Source: Chthonomonadales bacterium
GTDB taxonomy: Bacteria; Armatimonadota; Chthonomonadetes; Chthonomonadales; CAJBBX01
Assembly: GCA_013360745.1 (NCBI GenBank)
Contig: JABWBA010000002.1
Span: 1 to 64,000 of the forward strand
Direction of reading: 5' to 3'
DNA length: 64,000 bases
A program made the translations under genes and the position numbers. Of the stretch, positions 9,723-19,743 are shown one piece after another (position 1 is the first letter of the stretch; every line of letters starts with the position of its first letter). A model generated the notes under the pieces. That model was not told the DNA's origin, did no database searches, and saw nothing but the letters and a program-made list of their open reading frames with translations.

Positions 9723-10205
9723 ATGGACCTGTACAACGAGGATTGGCGCCACTCAGGATCGGACGAGGACATCCTCTCACTGGAGGGCTCCGACGACTCG
9801 GCAGCCGTGGCGAAACTCGCCGCCTACCTGAAAGCCCACAATGTCGTGGTCCTTCGTGTAACGGAGACGATGGTTCTTATCGAGCACAGCACGCGAAAGT
9901 TCGTCCTTGCCCCAAAGCTTCAGGAGGCCGGACTCGACCGAATCGTCATCCATGAGTTCTGGACGGCCAACCGGGACCCCGCGGGCCGCGCCGCCCTCCT
10001 CGAACTCGCGAACGACCTCAACAACACGTTCAATACCGGCGCCTTTTACGTGGATGTCGATGGAGACCTCGCCTATCAGACACAGCTGACATTCCTGAAC
10101 CAGATCACCTGGAAGGAAATGGACGCGTTCCTCAGCTGGCACGGCTTCACGATCTTCGCGGTACTGCTCTCCCGACAGGACGATCTGGGGAAGTTTCTTG
10201 CTTGA
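9723..10205 (+). CDS. YbjN-domain-like protein
   Basis: 161-aa ORF; VAKLAAYLKAHNVVVLRVTETMVLIEH...LANDLNNTFNTGAFYVDVDGDLAYQTQLTF resembles YbjN/T3SS-chaperone-like fold. Family call from memory. Confidence 0.55.
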   Translation: MDLYNEDWRHSGSDEDILSLEGSDDSAAVAKLAAYLKAHNVVVLRVTETMVLIEHSTRKFVLAPKLQEAGLDRIVIHEFWTANRDPAGRAALLELANDLNNTFNTGAFYVDVDGDLAYQTQLTFLNQITWKEMDAFLSWHGFTIFAVLLSRQDDLGKFLA

Positions 10206-10274
10206 TGGCGCGAACCGGATCTCCCCGTACGGAGTCCGTATAGACAGCACGGGATCGCTTATGGTCCGGGGGAT

Positions 10275-11021
10275 ATGCGTATGCGAATCACACGATACGG
10301 GACGCTTGGCGTCCTCCTGATCTTCAGCGCGCAGGCCGCACTTGCGGCGGGCACGCAGACGGCGGGCCTCGCGCCTGCACTCGGGGCTCGATTCAAAGCG
10401 ACCCTCCTGGTCGATCCGGCGCTGACGATGCCGGACAAGGCGCCGAAGGCGACATCGGCCGACACACTGACGAAAGCCCTGGACGCTCTTATCGCCCAGG
10501 TCCCCGGTTCAGCATGGCGACAGCTCTATCTCCAACTGCCGAAAGGGGCAGGCCTGCCATCAGCAGCTGTCCTGGCAACGAAGGTCCGGAGTCTGGAGCG
10601 CGACGCTCGGATGAACATCATCGTCGGCAACGGAACCGATGATCGGGCCACGATGCAGCTCTCCGGGCAACCGCTTACAAAGGGATATCGAGAGCAGCTG
10701 ACCCGAGCCGGTTACCGAATGGTTTATCTCATTTTCAGCAAGACGCCCCCTCTCAGTGTACCGTCCGCCTCGAACCCGAGCAGCGCGGAGGCCCGACGGC
10801 CCGTCTCTGATGAGTTCGGCGATATGCTCGGATCCTTCTTCACCCTTGACCCCCTCGAACAACAATCCAGCATGCGTGAGGCGATGTCCCTGCTGGGCAC
10901 GCTTCCCCCCGCCGCAAGGGCGGAGTTCGTTACCCAGATCTGGCGGAGCATGGACTCCAACCTCCAGCAAGCGGTCATCCGGGATGTCACGCGCTCGATG
11001 AGCGGACCTGCGCGGCTATGA
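10275..11021 (+). CDS. Hypothetical secreted protein
   Basis: 248-aa ORF with signal peptide (LGVLLIFSAQAALAAG); no recognised domain. Confidence 0.6.
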   Translation: MRMRITRYGTLGVLLIFSAQAALAAGTQTAGLAPALGARFKATLLVDPALTMPDKAPKATSADTLTKALDALIAQVPGSAWRQLYLQLPKGAGLPSAAVLATKVRSLERDARMNIIVGNGTDDRATMQLSGQPLTKGYREQLTRAGYRMVYLIFSKTPPLSVPSASNPSSAEARRPVSDEFGDMLGSFFTLDPLEQQSSMREAMSLLGTLPPAARAEFVTQIWRSMDSNLQQAVIRDVTRSMSGPARL

Positions 11022-11108
11022 CCCTCGCTGCGCTGCCGACCGCACCTCGACGCTGGAGACCGCTCGCCTTCGGAGATCGCCTCCGATGAATCTCTCGATG
11101 CAATCGGC

Positions 11109-13289
11109 ATGCTCCTGAGCGCGTTGATCGCGGCCCTCGGTTCGATGGCGGTTCTGCAGCCGGAGCCTCTGACCATCGCTGAGTTACCTGCGCTGCCAAA
11201 GCGCGCGGTACGCGCGGACTGGCTGGTGCGGCTGCCGGACGCGCGCGCCGGCGTCTATCGCACCCCGGACGGCTCGAGCATCGTTCTCGACAACGGGTTG
11301 GTGCGACGCACCCTGCGCTTCCAACCAGCGGTTGCCACCGTCGGTATCGAAAACCTGATGACCCGCGAGGCCATGCTGCGGGCGGCCAGCCCTGAGGGTT
11401 GGGTGGAACTCGACGGCAGGCGCTGGGAGATCGGCGGGCTCATCGGTGAGCGGGACCGGGCCTATCTGCTGCCCGAGTGGATCGCCGAGATGAAGCCCAA
11501 TCCGAACGGTATGACGCTCGCCGGCTGGAGCACGGGCAAGCCGAGCCCCAGGATCGGCTGGAAGCGGACCCGCAACGATTCCGCAAGGCCCTGGCCTCCA
11601 GCGGGAGCGTCCCTGACGCTGACCTTCGTCACGCCTGCAGACGCGCCGTCGGTCGCCATCGATGTCCGCTATGAGATCTACGACGGGCTGCCAGTGATCG
11701 CCAAGAAGCTCACGCTCCGCAACACCGGCCAGACACCGGTGCGGCTGAACCGATTCGCATCGGAGAGCCTCGCCTTTACGGAAGCCGAATCGGCCGTGGG
11801 ACCGCAGCCGTCGTGGCGCATGCCGAACGTGCACGTCGGATCCACGTTCATGTTCGGCGGCGACACGCCCGAGAACGCGACAAAGGTCGTCCACTGGCTG
11901 CCCGACCCCGCCTACTCTACCCAGGTGAACTATGCGCTGAGCATGCCGGCCATCCTGGAGTGCCGTCCTCCCATCGGCCCCGATGTCGTGGTCCAACCGG
12001 GAGGGACCTTCGAGGGTTTCTGGACCTACCTGCTGCTTCACGACTCGACAGAGCGGGAGCGGCAGGGGCTCGCGGTGCGGCGGATGTACCGGACGCTGGC
12101 TCCATGGATCGAGGACAGCCCGCTGATGCTCCACCTCACTTCGACCGATGAGACCGTCGCCCGAACGGCCATCGATCAGGCCGCGGATGTGGGCTTCGAG
12201 ATGGTGATCTTCAGCTTTGGCAGCGGTCTGGACATGGAGGACACCTCACCAGCAAACATCGACCGGTTCAAACGCCTGGCCGATTACGCCCACAGTAAGG
12301 GCATCCGCATCGGCGGCTATTCCCTGCTGGCGAGCCGTCGGATCAGCGATGACGACGACGTGATCAATCCGCAGACGGGCAAGCCGGGAGGCGCGATCTT
12401 CGGCAACTCCCCGTGCCTCGGAAGCCGATGGGGCATCGGCTATTTCGAGCGGATCAAGGCCTTTCTGACGGCCACAGGCTTCGACCTGCTGGAACACGAC
12501 GGGAGCTATCCCGGCGATGTCTGTGCATCGACCGACCATCCCGGGCACAGAGGTCTGGACGATTCTCAGTGGACGCAGCACCAGGCCATCTCGGACTTCT
12601 ACGCATGGTGTCGCGAGCGGGGGCTCTTCCTGAACGTGCCCGACTGGTACTTCTTGAACGGCTCTAATAAGAGCGGGATGGGATATCGGGAGACGAACTG
12701 GTCACTGCCCCGGGCCCAGCAGCATATCCACGCGCGACAGAACCTCTACGACGGCACCTGGCAGAAGACGCCCGGCATGGGCTGGATGTTCACCCCGTTG
12801 GTGGAGTATCAGGGTGGAGGCGCCGCAGCCACGATCGAGCCGCTCCACGAGCACCTGCCCGATTACGAGCTCCACCTGAGCAACAACCTCCTCTACGGCG
12901 CTCAGGCATGCTATCGGGGTCCGCGGCTCTATGATACGCCGGAGACCCGCACTCTGGTGAGCCGGTGGGTACGCCTGTTCAAGGAGCATCGGGCCATCCT
13001 CGAATTAGACGTGATTCACCTCAACCGAGCGGACGGCGTACACCCCGACGGTGTCCTCCACGTGAACCCGACCGCGGAGGAGCGGGGTTTGGCGGCATTC
13101 TGGAATCCCGCAGGGACGGAGGTTACCGCCGACGTCGAGATTCCCCTCTATTACACCGGACTGACCGAGACTGCCCGGGTGGAGTTGGACGACGGAACCG
13201 TCCGACGGTACCGCCTGGACCGGGAATACCGAATACGGATCAAACTGACGCTGCCGGCGCGAGGCGTGCGCTGGATGATCTTCCGATAG
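11109..13289 (+). CDS. Clan GH-D (GH36/GH27-like) alpha-galactosidase-like secreted protein
   Basis: GIRIGGYSLLASRR, GFDLLEHDGSYPGD, C-terminal all-beta region with GVLHVNPTAEERGLAAFWNP. Confidence 0.65.
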   Translation: MLLSALIAALGSMAVLQPEPLTIAELPALPKRAVRADWLVRLPDARAGVYRTPDGSSIVLDNGLVRRTLRFQPAVATVGIENLMTREAMLRAASPEGWVELDGRRWEIGGLIGERDRAYLLPEWIAEMKPNPNGMTLAGWSTGKPSPRIGWKRTRNDSARPWPPAGASLTLTFVTPADAPSVAIDVRYEIYDGLPVIAKKLTLRNTGQTPVRLNRFASESLAFTEAESAVGPQPSWRMPNVHVGSTFMFGGDTPENATKVVHWLPDPAYSTQVNYALSMPAILECRPPIGPDVVVQPGGTFEGFWTYLLLHDSTERERQGLAVRRMYRTLAPWIEDSPLMLHLTSTDETVARTAIDQAADVGFEMVIFSFGSGLDMEDTSPANIDRFKRLADYAHSKGIRIGGYSLLASRRISDDDDVINPQTGKPGGAIFGNSPCLGSRWGIGYFERIKAFLTATGFDLLEHDGSYPGDVCASTDHPGHRGLDDSQWTQHQAISDFYAWCRERGLFLNVPDWYFLNGSNKSGMGYRETNWSLPRAQQHIHARQNLYDGTWQKTPGMGWMFTPLVEYQGGGAAATIEPLHEHLPDYELHLSNNLLYGAQACYRGPRLYDTPETRTLVSRWVRLFKEHRAILELDVIHLNRADGVHPDGVLHVNPTAEERGLAAFWNPAGTEVTADVEIPLYYTGLTETARVELDDGTVRRYRLDREYRIRIKLTLPARGVRWMIFR

Positions 13290-13389
13290 GTGCGCGCCTG
13301 AAGAGCGCCGAGCGGCAGGCCTCGCCGAAACGGGCGGTCCGATCCCTCCGTACTATCGTACGGATGCCTCATTGTGAAAGGAGATCCTT

Positions 13390-14400
13390 ATGATTGTTCG
13401 TAAAACCGCCGTGTTTGCGTTGCTGGCGGCCGCTCTGCCTGCCCTGGCCCAACAGCCCGCAAAGACCCCGAAAATCGAACCCACCGACTTCAAGGATCCG
13501 GGCAAGATCACGATCAAGTATGTCCAGGGCCAGAAGGAACGCTATATCACGACGACAACAGCCAGGGCCGTCGTCAACGTCGAAGTAGCCGGACAGCCCT
13601 TTACGATTAACAACGACTCGACGAACCGCGGTCAGACCACGTATACGGTGGCGGATGTCGGGCCGCCCGCAAAGATCGAGATCGTAACGGATCACATCCA
13701 ATCGCGGACCAAGGTCGATAACCCGATGATGCCGGTCGAGATCACGATCAACGACAAGAACGTCAAGGCAGTCTCGAACGGGCAGGTCCTCTATGATTCG
13801 GCCAAGGGCGGCGACAACGCTATGGCCGCCCAGTTCACCGAAGCCGTCAAGCAGCTGGGCAAAAAGATCACGATCACCGCCGATGCGGATGGGAAGGCCG
13901 GCTCCAAGCTGGAAGGCGATCCCGAAGCGATGGAAACCATGGGCGAACTCCTCGGTCAGGGTCTCTACGGTGTTATCTTCAAAGGCCAAACAGGGTTCGC
14001 GGTCGGCGATACTTGGGACGTCGAGACGGAGATCCGAGCAATGCAAGCCATGAAGATGAAACAGCCGCTGAAGTTGAAAAACGCGTACAAGGTTCGGGGC
14101 ACAGCTCTCGTGGATGGAGTCCCCTGTCTGCATATCGAAACGACGACGACTGCCAAAGGATCCGATCTGGACGCAGTGATGAAGCAGGCCGGCATGGAGG
14201 TCGACACGAAACTGTCCAGCTTCGGCCTGACCATGACCGGAAACGTCTACTTCGACCCCGTACAGAGCCGGGCCGTCTACACGGACGGCAAGGGGACGGT
14301 CGAGTTCGTCGCTGTCGGGGATGTGCCGGGCGCGGGCAAACTCGATATGAAGGCGGTGATCGATATCAAGTCGTCAAGCTGGATGAACGCCGCCTGGTAG
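13390..14400 (+). CDS. Hypothetical secreted protein (DUF6263-like beta-rich)
   Basis: Signal peptide; KYVQGQKERYITTTTARAVVNVEV..., RGTALVDGVPCLHIE; RBS aaaggagatcctt. Confidence 0.6.
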   Translation: MIVRKTAVFALLAAALPALAQQPAKTPKIEPTDFKDPGKITIKYVQGQKERYITTTTARAVVNVEVAGQPFTINNDSTNRGQTTYTVADVGPPAKIEIVTDHIQSRTKVDNPMMPVEITINDKNVKAVSNGQVLYDSAKGGDNAMAAQFTEAVKQLGKKITITADADGKAGSKLEGDPEAMETMGELLGQGLYGVIFKGQTGFAVGDTWDVETEIRAMQAMKMKQPLKLKNAYKVRGTALVDGVPCLHIETTTTAKGSDLDAVMKQAGMEVDTKLSSFGLTMTGNVYFDPVQSRAVYTDGKGTVEFVAVGDVPGAGKLDMKAVIDIKSSSWMNAAW

Positions 14401-15597
14401 TGCCGTTGATGGCCCCGTCAGCTGCGGCGGCGGGGCCGTCATGATCGCTCGATAGATTCGGGCGCACGTTACAACCTCGTTCAGGTCGATCCGCTCCCCT
14501 ACAGCATGAGCGCTCCGAATATCGCCGGGACCAAGGACGAGCGCGGCCGCCCGATCCGCCACCCAGGCCGCATCGGTGCCGTACGGTTCCCCTCGCAGGT
14601 CGACCTCCGGCCCGGCGTAGGTCCGACATATCTCCAGCGTCTGCCGACTGAACGGATGATCCAGCGGCGTGCTGAGGGCAGGTGTCCGGAGCTGCAGGTC
14701 GCTATGGGTGGCGCGCAAGTCCTCCCCTGTGCGCGAGCAGGCGTCGTCGATGACCGCCATGGCTTCGCTCCGAGCCGCCTGCATGTCCATACCCGGGAGA
14801 AGCCGGAAGTCCACGGACACGACGCATTCGTCCGGCACGGCGTTTCGCGTTCGACCGCCCCGGATCATGCTGACCGTCAGCAGCGGTCCCGTCATCAACG
14901 GGCTCGCAAACCGACGCTGTAGGTCCTTCTGCAGGCGGCTCAGCGCCTCCACCGCCCCGATCGCGCCGAGGATCGCATTCGCCCCGAGCTCCGGTCTGGA
15001 CGTATGGGCGCTTCGTCCGTGCACGGTGAAATCCCATCGCAGGGTCCCTTTATGCTGAACGACGGGCTCGAGCCTGGTGGGCTCTCCGAAGATGCCCCAT
15101 CGAATGTCGAAGGGCAGGCCGCAGAAGGACTTGATCCCGGTCTGGGCGTACTCCTCGTCGCCCGCGCATAGAAGAAGGACGGGGCGAGGCGGCCTCTCGC
15201 CCGCCTCGATCAGGTCGAGTAACGCAAGGATCATCGCGGTCAGCGACCCCTTATCGTCACATGCGCCCCGACCGATAAGGAGGTCCCCCTCACGACGGGG
15301 TACGAAGGCTTCATCGGCCCAGTCGTCGGCCGGGACGACGTCCATATGCGATTCGAACAGGATCGCGGGCCCCGATCCATCCGCCGGGTACTCGATCAGC
15401 AGGTTCTCGTGAACATCGCTCACCGGCAGCCGAGTTACCCTTGCATCCCGTCCGGCAAACAGCCCCTCCACATACTCGACGACCCCACGCTCCACCGGCG
15501 TCGCCGACGAATGCAGCCGGCCCATCGGATTGACCGACGGACGGGCGATGAGATCGCTGAGCATCGCGCCGGCGCGCTCCCGGGTAAGCCATTTCAT
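14374..15597 (-). CDS. M20 family metallopeptidase (ArgE/DapE/CPG2-like)
   Basis: ILFESHMDVVPADDW, LIGRGACDDKGSLTAMI, CAGDEEYAQTG, STPLDHPF, YGTDAAW. Overlaps the convergent 13390-14400 CDS by 27 bp. Confidence 0.9.
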   Translation of the reverse strand: MKWLTRERAGAMLSDLIARPSVNPMGRLHSSATPVERGVVEYVEGLFAGRDARVTRLPVSDVHENLLIEYPADGSGPAILFESHMDVVPADDWADEAFVPRREGDLLIGRGACDDKGSLTAMILALLDLIEAGERPPRPVLLLCAGDEEYAQTGIKSFCGLPFDIRWGIFGEPTRLEPVVQHKGTLRWDFTVHGRSAHTSRPELGANAILGAIGAVEALSRLQKDLQRRFASPLMTGPLLTVSMIRGGRTRNAVPDECVVSVDFRLLPGMDMQAARSEAMAVIDDACSRTGEDLRATHSDLQLRTPALSTPLDHPFSRQTLEICRTYAGPEVDLRGEPYGTDAAWVADRAAALVLGPGDIRSAHAVGERIDLNEVVTCARIYRAIMTAPPPQLTGPSTALPGGVHPA

Positions 15598-15704
15598 AGA
15601 ACCGTTGCGCTCCTCTTACTTTACGAGCGATTCAGGATTTGCCCCTACGACCGACTGCGCTTCGCGCGCGCCGTCGGTGCGCTTCGATCCAGCATACCGT
15701 ATGC

Positions 15705-16120
15705 AGGGCTGAGAGCTGAGAGCTGAGAGGCTAGAGGCTAGAGGCAAGAGGCAAGAGGCCAGTCGTCGTAGGGGCGATTCATGAATCGCCCGTACCGGCC
15801 CGGTGGCTGAGTGCTGAGAGGCAAGAGGCGTGAAGCCCGTCGTCGTAGGGGCAATTCATGAATTGCCCGTACCGGCCCGGTGGCTGAGAGCTGAGAGCTG
15901 AGAGCTGAGAGCCAAGAGGCCCGTCGTCGTAGGGGCGATTCATGAATCGCCCGTACCGGCCCGGTGGCTGAGAGCTGAGAGGCTAGAGGCGTGAAGCCCG
16001 TCGTCGTAGGGGCAATTCATGAATTGCCCGTACCAGCCCGGTGGCTGAGAGCTGAGAGCTGAGAGCTGAGAGGCTAGAGGCTAGAGGCCCGTCGTCGTAG
16101 GGGCGATTCATGAATCGCCC
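15705..16120 (-). repeat. Composite repeat cluster 3 (A and C modules with ccggtggct half-B)
   Basis: Palindromes at 15772, 15849, 15933, 16010, 16101 (spacings 77, 84, 77, 91 = multiples of 7); alternating G/C and A/T arm variants. Confidence 0.95.
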
Positions 16121-16174
16121 GCCCCCAACCGCGCGCGGACCGGTTTCATCGAGGATGGTGAGGCCGGCCTACGC

Positions 16175-16753
16175 CTAACGGCTTCGGCGGGTGCGATGGC
16201 GCACATAGGCGCGCCGGTCCAGTTCGCGACGATGCCGCGCGATCTCCCGACAGAACTCCGCATCGCAGGTCTCGCGGTTGTACTCGTCCCATAGGGGAGC
16301 GGCGCAAACCTGACAGCGAGCTGGATGGCCGGATCCATAGCCAGTTCTGCGCGGCGGTTCGTAGCGGCTGTGTCGGGAGTACGCCTCGAACGAGGGCGCG
16401 CCGACCGCCCAGCAGCGCATCAGAGCAGCACGCAAATCACGGGCGGCCGTAGCGCGGCTGACGCCCAGCGCATGGGCGAGCTCATCAATGGTCGCCCCCA
16501 TAACCCAGCGGACATAGGCGATACGATGGCGCGGGGACAGCTCGGTCAGGCGGCCAATGGTGAGCAGTTCCTCAACGGTCGAGGCTCGCGCACTGCCGGC
16601 GTCGAGATCGAGGCCGGCCGCGGTCTCTCGGCGGCGTCTGCGTGCGATCTGCTCATCGCCGAGGACCGGGTACGGGTCCGGACTCGGCGGAGTATGGTTC
16701 GGACGGGCGTTGCGGCGGGATCGGCGGCCATCGGTGTACGAAGGTTCGGGCAT
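16175..16753 (-). CDS. Sigma-70 region-4-like HTH protein with C-terminal Cys-rich (zinc-ribbon-like) domain
   Basis: RLTELSPRHRIAYVRWVMGATIDELAHALGVSRATAARDLRAALMRC (HTH) and CQVCAAPLWDEYNRETCDAEFCREIARH (four Cys). Confidence 0.65.
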   Translation of the reverse strand: MPEPSYTDGRRSRRNARPNHTPPSPDPYPVLGDEQIARRRRRETAAGLDLDAGSARASTVEELLTIGRLTELSPRHRIAYVRWVMGATIDELAHALGVSRATAARDLRAALMRCWAVGAPSFEAYSRHSRYEPPRRTGYGSGHPARCQVCAAPLWDEYNRETCDAEFCREIARHRRELDRRAYVRHRTRRSR

Positions 16754-16811
16754 CAGCGTCCTCCAGAGCGGGATGGGGATGGGGTGTCAGCGCGGCGTGA
16801 TTGCCGCCTCC

Positions 16812-17169
16812 TGGCTCCTGGCTTCGACAAGCTCGGCTTCGACAGGCTCAGCCACCGGGCTGGTACGGGCGATTCATGAATTGCCCCTACGACGACGGGC
16901 CTCTTGCCTCTTGCCTCTTGCCTCTCAGCTCTCAGCCACCGGGCTGGTACGGGCAATTCATGAATTGCCCCTACGACGACGGGGCTCTTGCCTCTCAGCT
17001 CTTGGCTCTCAGCCGCCGGGGCTTCGACAAGCTCAGCCACCGGGGCTCTCAGCTCTCAGCCACCGGGGCTTCGACAGGCTCAGCCACCGGGCTGGTACGG
17101 GCAATTCATGAATTGCCCCTACGACGACGGGCCTCTTGCCTCTCAGCTCTCAGCTCTCAGCTCTCAGCA
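16812..17169 (+). repeat. Composite repeat cluster 4 (A, B, C modules)
   Basis: Palindromes at 16867 (mixed-arm variant), 16951, 17099; B units; CTCTTGC/CTCTCAG heptads. Opposite orientation to cluster 3. Confidence 0.95.
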
Positions 17170-17291
17170 GAATAGTAGACGCATGTATACTCTTATTTGT
17201 TGCAATGAAAACGGAAAATCCCGCGCGCAGATCGCTTCGGAAGGACTTGGTCCACAGGACACCGAATGGAACGAGGCAGAGAGGAGTTTCG

Positions 17292-18335
17292 ATGCCTCGG
17301 GCTCTCGTAACCACAGATGGACGGACCTATGCCCTTGTGGACCAACCGTTGGCGCCCCTCCGCGGCGATGAAGTCCGGGTGCAGGTGGAGTTCGCCGCGC
17401 CGAAGCACGGCACCGAGCAGCACAGCCTCGACGGCAGCGTGTTCGACCGGAAGCGCTGGGATCCCGACCTGCGTATGTTCCTCCCCCGTACAGAGCCCAT
17501 GGCGCAGGAACGGATGGAGCGGAACGCGGGCAATATGGTCGTCGGATCCGTCATCGAGGCCGGCCCTGAGGCGCGCGATGTGCGCGTCGGCGATCGGGTG
17601 TTCGGCTACGGTCCCATTCGCGACATGCATCAAGCCCCAGCGGAGGCCTGGATGCCGGTCGGCGATCTGACTCCCGAAGATTGTGTATGCGTCGATCCGG
17701 CGCATGTGGCCTTCGTCGCGATCCGGGACGGCAACACGCGCATCGGCGACCATATCGCGGTCTATGGTCTCGGCGCCATCGGGCTCATGGCCGTCCAGAT
17801 CGCCCGTGTAGGCGGCGCCCGTCGGATCTTCGGCGTGGATCCCTCGCCGCTTCGGCGCCAGTGCGCCCTCGGGCTGGGTGCGGATGCGGCCTTCGATCCC
17901 GCTGTTTCCGATGCTGCGCTCGAGATCAAACGCTCCACCGGCGGCTCCGGCGTCGACATCGCCATCGAGACTTCCGGCAACGGAAGCGCGCTGCACGACG
18001 CGATTCGATGCATCCGACAATGCGGCATCGTGGTACACGTGCCGTGGGGACCCACCGACTGTTCGGCGCTCCATCTGGATGAGGAGTTCCATCTGAATCG
18101 GCCGACGATCATCGGCAGTCAGGCATGGGAGGGCTGGGGCTGCGCCGACCGCTCCTATCCGCTCTGGGACTACCGTCGGGCCTTCGGCGCGACCGTGGAG
18201 CTGTTGAGGGCTGGACTGATCACGGGACACGGAATCATCCACCCCATCATTCGGTTCGAGGACTCGCCGGCGGTGATCGCCGATCTGCTCCGCAGGCCGG
18301 ACCGATCCATCAAAGTGGGCGTCCGATTTGCCTGA
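17292..18335 (+). CDS. Zinc-type alcohol dehydrogenase-like / threonine dehydrogenase-like (MDR)
   Basis: VRVGDRVFGYGPI, VYGLGAIGLMAVQIARVGGARRIFGVDPSPLRR Rossmann motif. Confidence 0.85.
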   Translation: MPRALVTTDGRTYALVDQPLAPLRGDEVRVQVEFAAPKHGTEQHSLDGSVFDRKRWDPDLRMFLPRTEPMAQERMERNAGNMVVGSVIEAGPEARDVRVGDRVFGYGPIRDMHQAPAEAWMPVGDLTPEDCVCVDPAHVAFVAIRDGNTRIGDHIAVYGLGAIGLMAVQIARVGGARRIFGVDPSPLRRQCALGLGADAAFDPAVSDAALEIKRSTGGSGVDIAIETSGNGSALHDAIRCIRQCGIVVHVPWGPTDCSALHLDEEFHLNRPTIIGSQAWEGWGCADRSYPLWDYRRAFGATVELLRAGLITGHGIIHPIIRFEDSPAVIADLLRRPDRSIKVGVRFA

Positions 18336-19743
18336 CCGAACCAACAGCGGCCGAAGAACCTCTCGACCGAGATCGAGGCGACAGCAGGCTCGGGGCGGAG
18401 TCCAACGCCCGCCCGGCAGGCCGCTTCAACGGCTCCTCTACCCCTTCCAGCGTTTCGCGCGGATCGAGGCGTTCAGCGGCATCCTGCTCCTGAGCTGCAC
18501 GTTGATCGCCTTGATCTGGGCCAACTCGCCGTGGGCCCCCGCCTATCTGACGCTCCTCGATAGCCGCATTATCCTTGGATGGGGCGAGCACATCCTTGCC
18601 AAGCCGCTCCTCCTCTGGATCAACGATGGACTGATGGCCGTATTCTTCTTCGTCGTCGGGCTCGAGATCAAACGGGAGCTGAGCGTAGGAGAGCTGGCGA
18701 CATCGCGTAAGGCGGCTCTGCCCGTGGCCGGTGCCCTCGGAGGTATGGCCGCGCCGGCAATCCTCTACGCGGCAGCCAATCTCGGGCGCCCCGAGATCCA
18801 TGGTTGGGGCGTGCCGATGGCGACGGACATCGCCTTCGCGCTCGGCGTCCTGACGCTGCTCGGCCCGCGCATACCGCCGGCGCTGAAGGTGTTTCTGGCA
18901 GCTCTCGCCATCGTAGATGATATCGGCGCCGTCGTGGTCATCGCGCTGTTCTACAGCTCCAGCATCGCTCTGCCGGTCCTGATGACCGGCCTGGCCCTGC
19001 TCGGCCTGTCCGCGCTGTTCGGCCGCGCGGGAGTTCGAAGCCCGGTGGTGTATGGGGTTGTCGGGCTGCTCGTCTGGTTGGCCTTCCTGAAATCGGGCGT
19101 CCACGCAACTGTGGCGGGCGTCCTCCTCGCGATGACCGTGCCTGCGGAGACGCATATGAACGCCCGATCCTTTCGGCAGCGCGTGGGCGAGGCCATGTCG
19201 GAGTTCGGTGACGAGGAATCCGCCGATGACATCGGGCTGGACTCGGTCCGGCAGTCCGCGGTCGCCAGCCTGGAGCGGGCGTGCGAGGAGGTCCAGTCCC
19301 CCCTTCAACGAATGGAGCAGATTCTCCATCCGTGGGTGTCTCATGGGATCATGCCCCTCTTCGCCCTCGCCAACGCCGGTGTGCCCCTCGGCGGCGCCAG
19401 CGGGGTCGTCCCGTCCAGCGTGCCGATCGGTATCGCGGTCGGGCTGCTCATCGGCAAACCGCTGGGCATCACGCTGGCCTCGCTGGCCGCTGTGCGTTTG
19501 AAGCTCGCTGAACTGCCGGCCGGCGTGACGATCCGTCATCTAATCGGCGCAGGCGTCCTCGGCGGAATCGGATTTACCATGGCGATCTTCGTCGCGGGTC
19601 TCGCCTACTCGGACGGCCACACACTGGCGTCGGCCAAGGCCGCGATCCTGGCGACATCAACCGCCGCAGGCGCCCTCGGGTACGTGGCGCTGCGCGGCAG
19701 CTCCCGGCCGGTCATCGGCGACGAAAAGGAGAACACGGGATGA
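18328..19743 (+). CDS. nhaA: Na+/H+ antiporter NhaA
   Basis: FSGILLLSCTLIALIWANSPW, INDGLMAVFFFVVGLEIKREL, GWGVPMATDIAFALGVL, LAIVDDIGAVVVIA, IGFTMAIFVAGLAY. Confidence 0.95.
   Translation: MPDRTNSGRRTSRPRSRRQQARGGVQRPPGRPLQRLLYPFQRFARIEAFSGILLLSCTLIALIWANSPWAPAYLTLLDSRIILGWGEHILAKPLLLWINDGLMAVFFFVVGLEIKRELSVGELATSRKAALPVAGALGGMAAPAILYAAANLGRPEIHGWGVPMATDIAFALGVLTLLGPRIPPALKVFLAALAIVDDIGAVVVIALFYSSSIALPVLMTGLALLGLSALFGRAGVRSPVVYGVVGLLVWLAFLKSGVHATVAGVLLAMTVPAETHMNARSFRQRVGEAMSEFGDEESADDIGLDSVRQSAVASLERACEEVQSPLQRMEQILHPWVSHGIMPLFALANAGVPLGGASGVVPSSVPIGIAVGLLIGKPLGITLASLAAVRLKLAELPAGVTIRHLIGAGVLGGIGFTMAIFVAGLAYSDGHTLASAKAAILATSTAAGALGYVALRGSSRPVIGDEKENTG

Noticed and set aside
13348-13363. 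CCGTACtatcGTACGG hairpin upstream of the 13390 CDS
   Set aside because: Short 6-bp stem without U-tract or known motif; likely chance in GC-rich DNA.
15705-16120. CRISPR array
   Set aside because: The sequences between repeats are themselves repetitive (heptads, B units), not unique spacers, and no cas gene is present.
16175-16753. HTH gene as a transposase for the flanking repeats
   Set aside because: No DDE, Y1/HUH (RAYT) or serine-recombinase motif; kept only as a possible DNA-binding protein.
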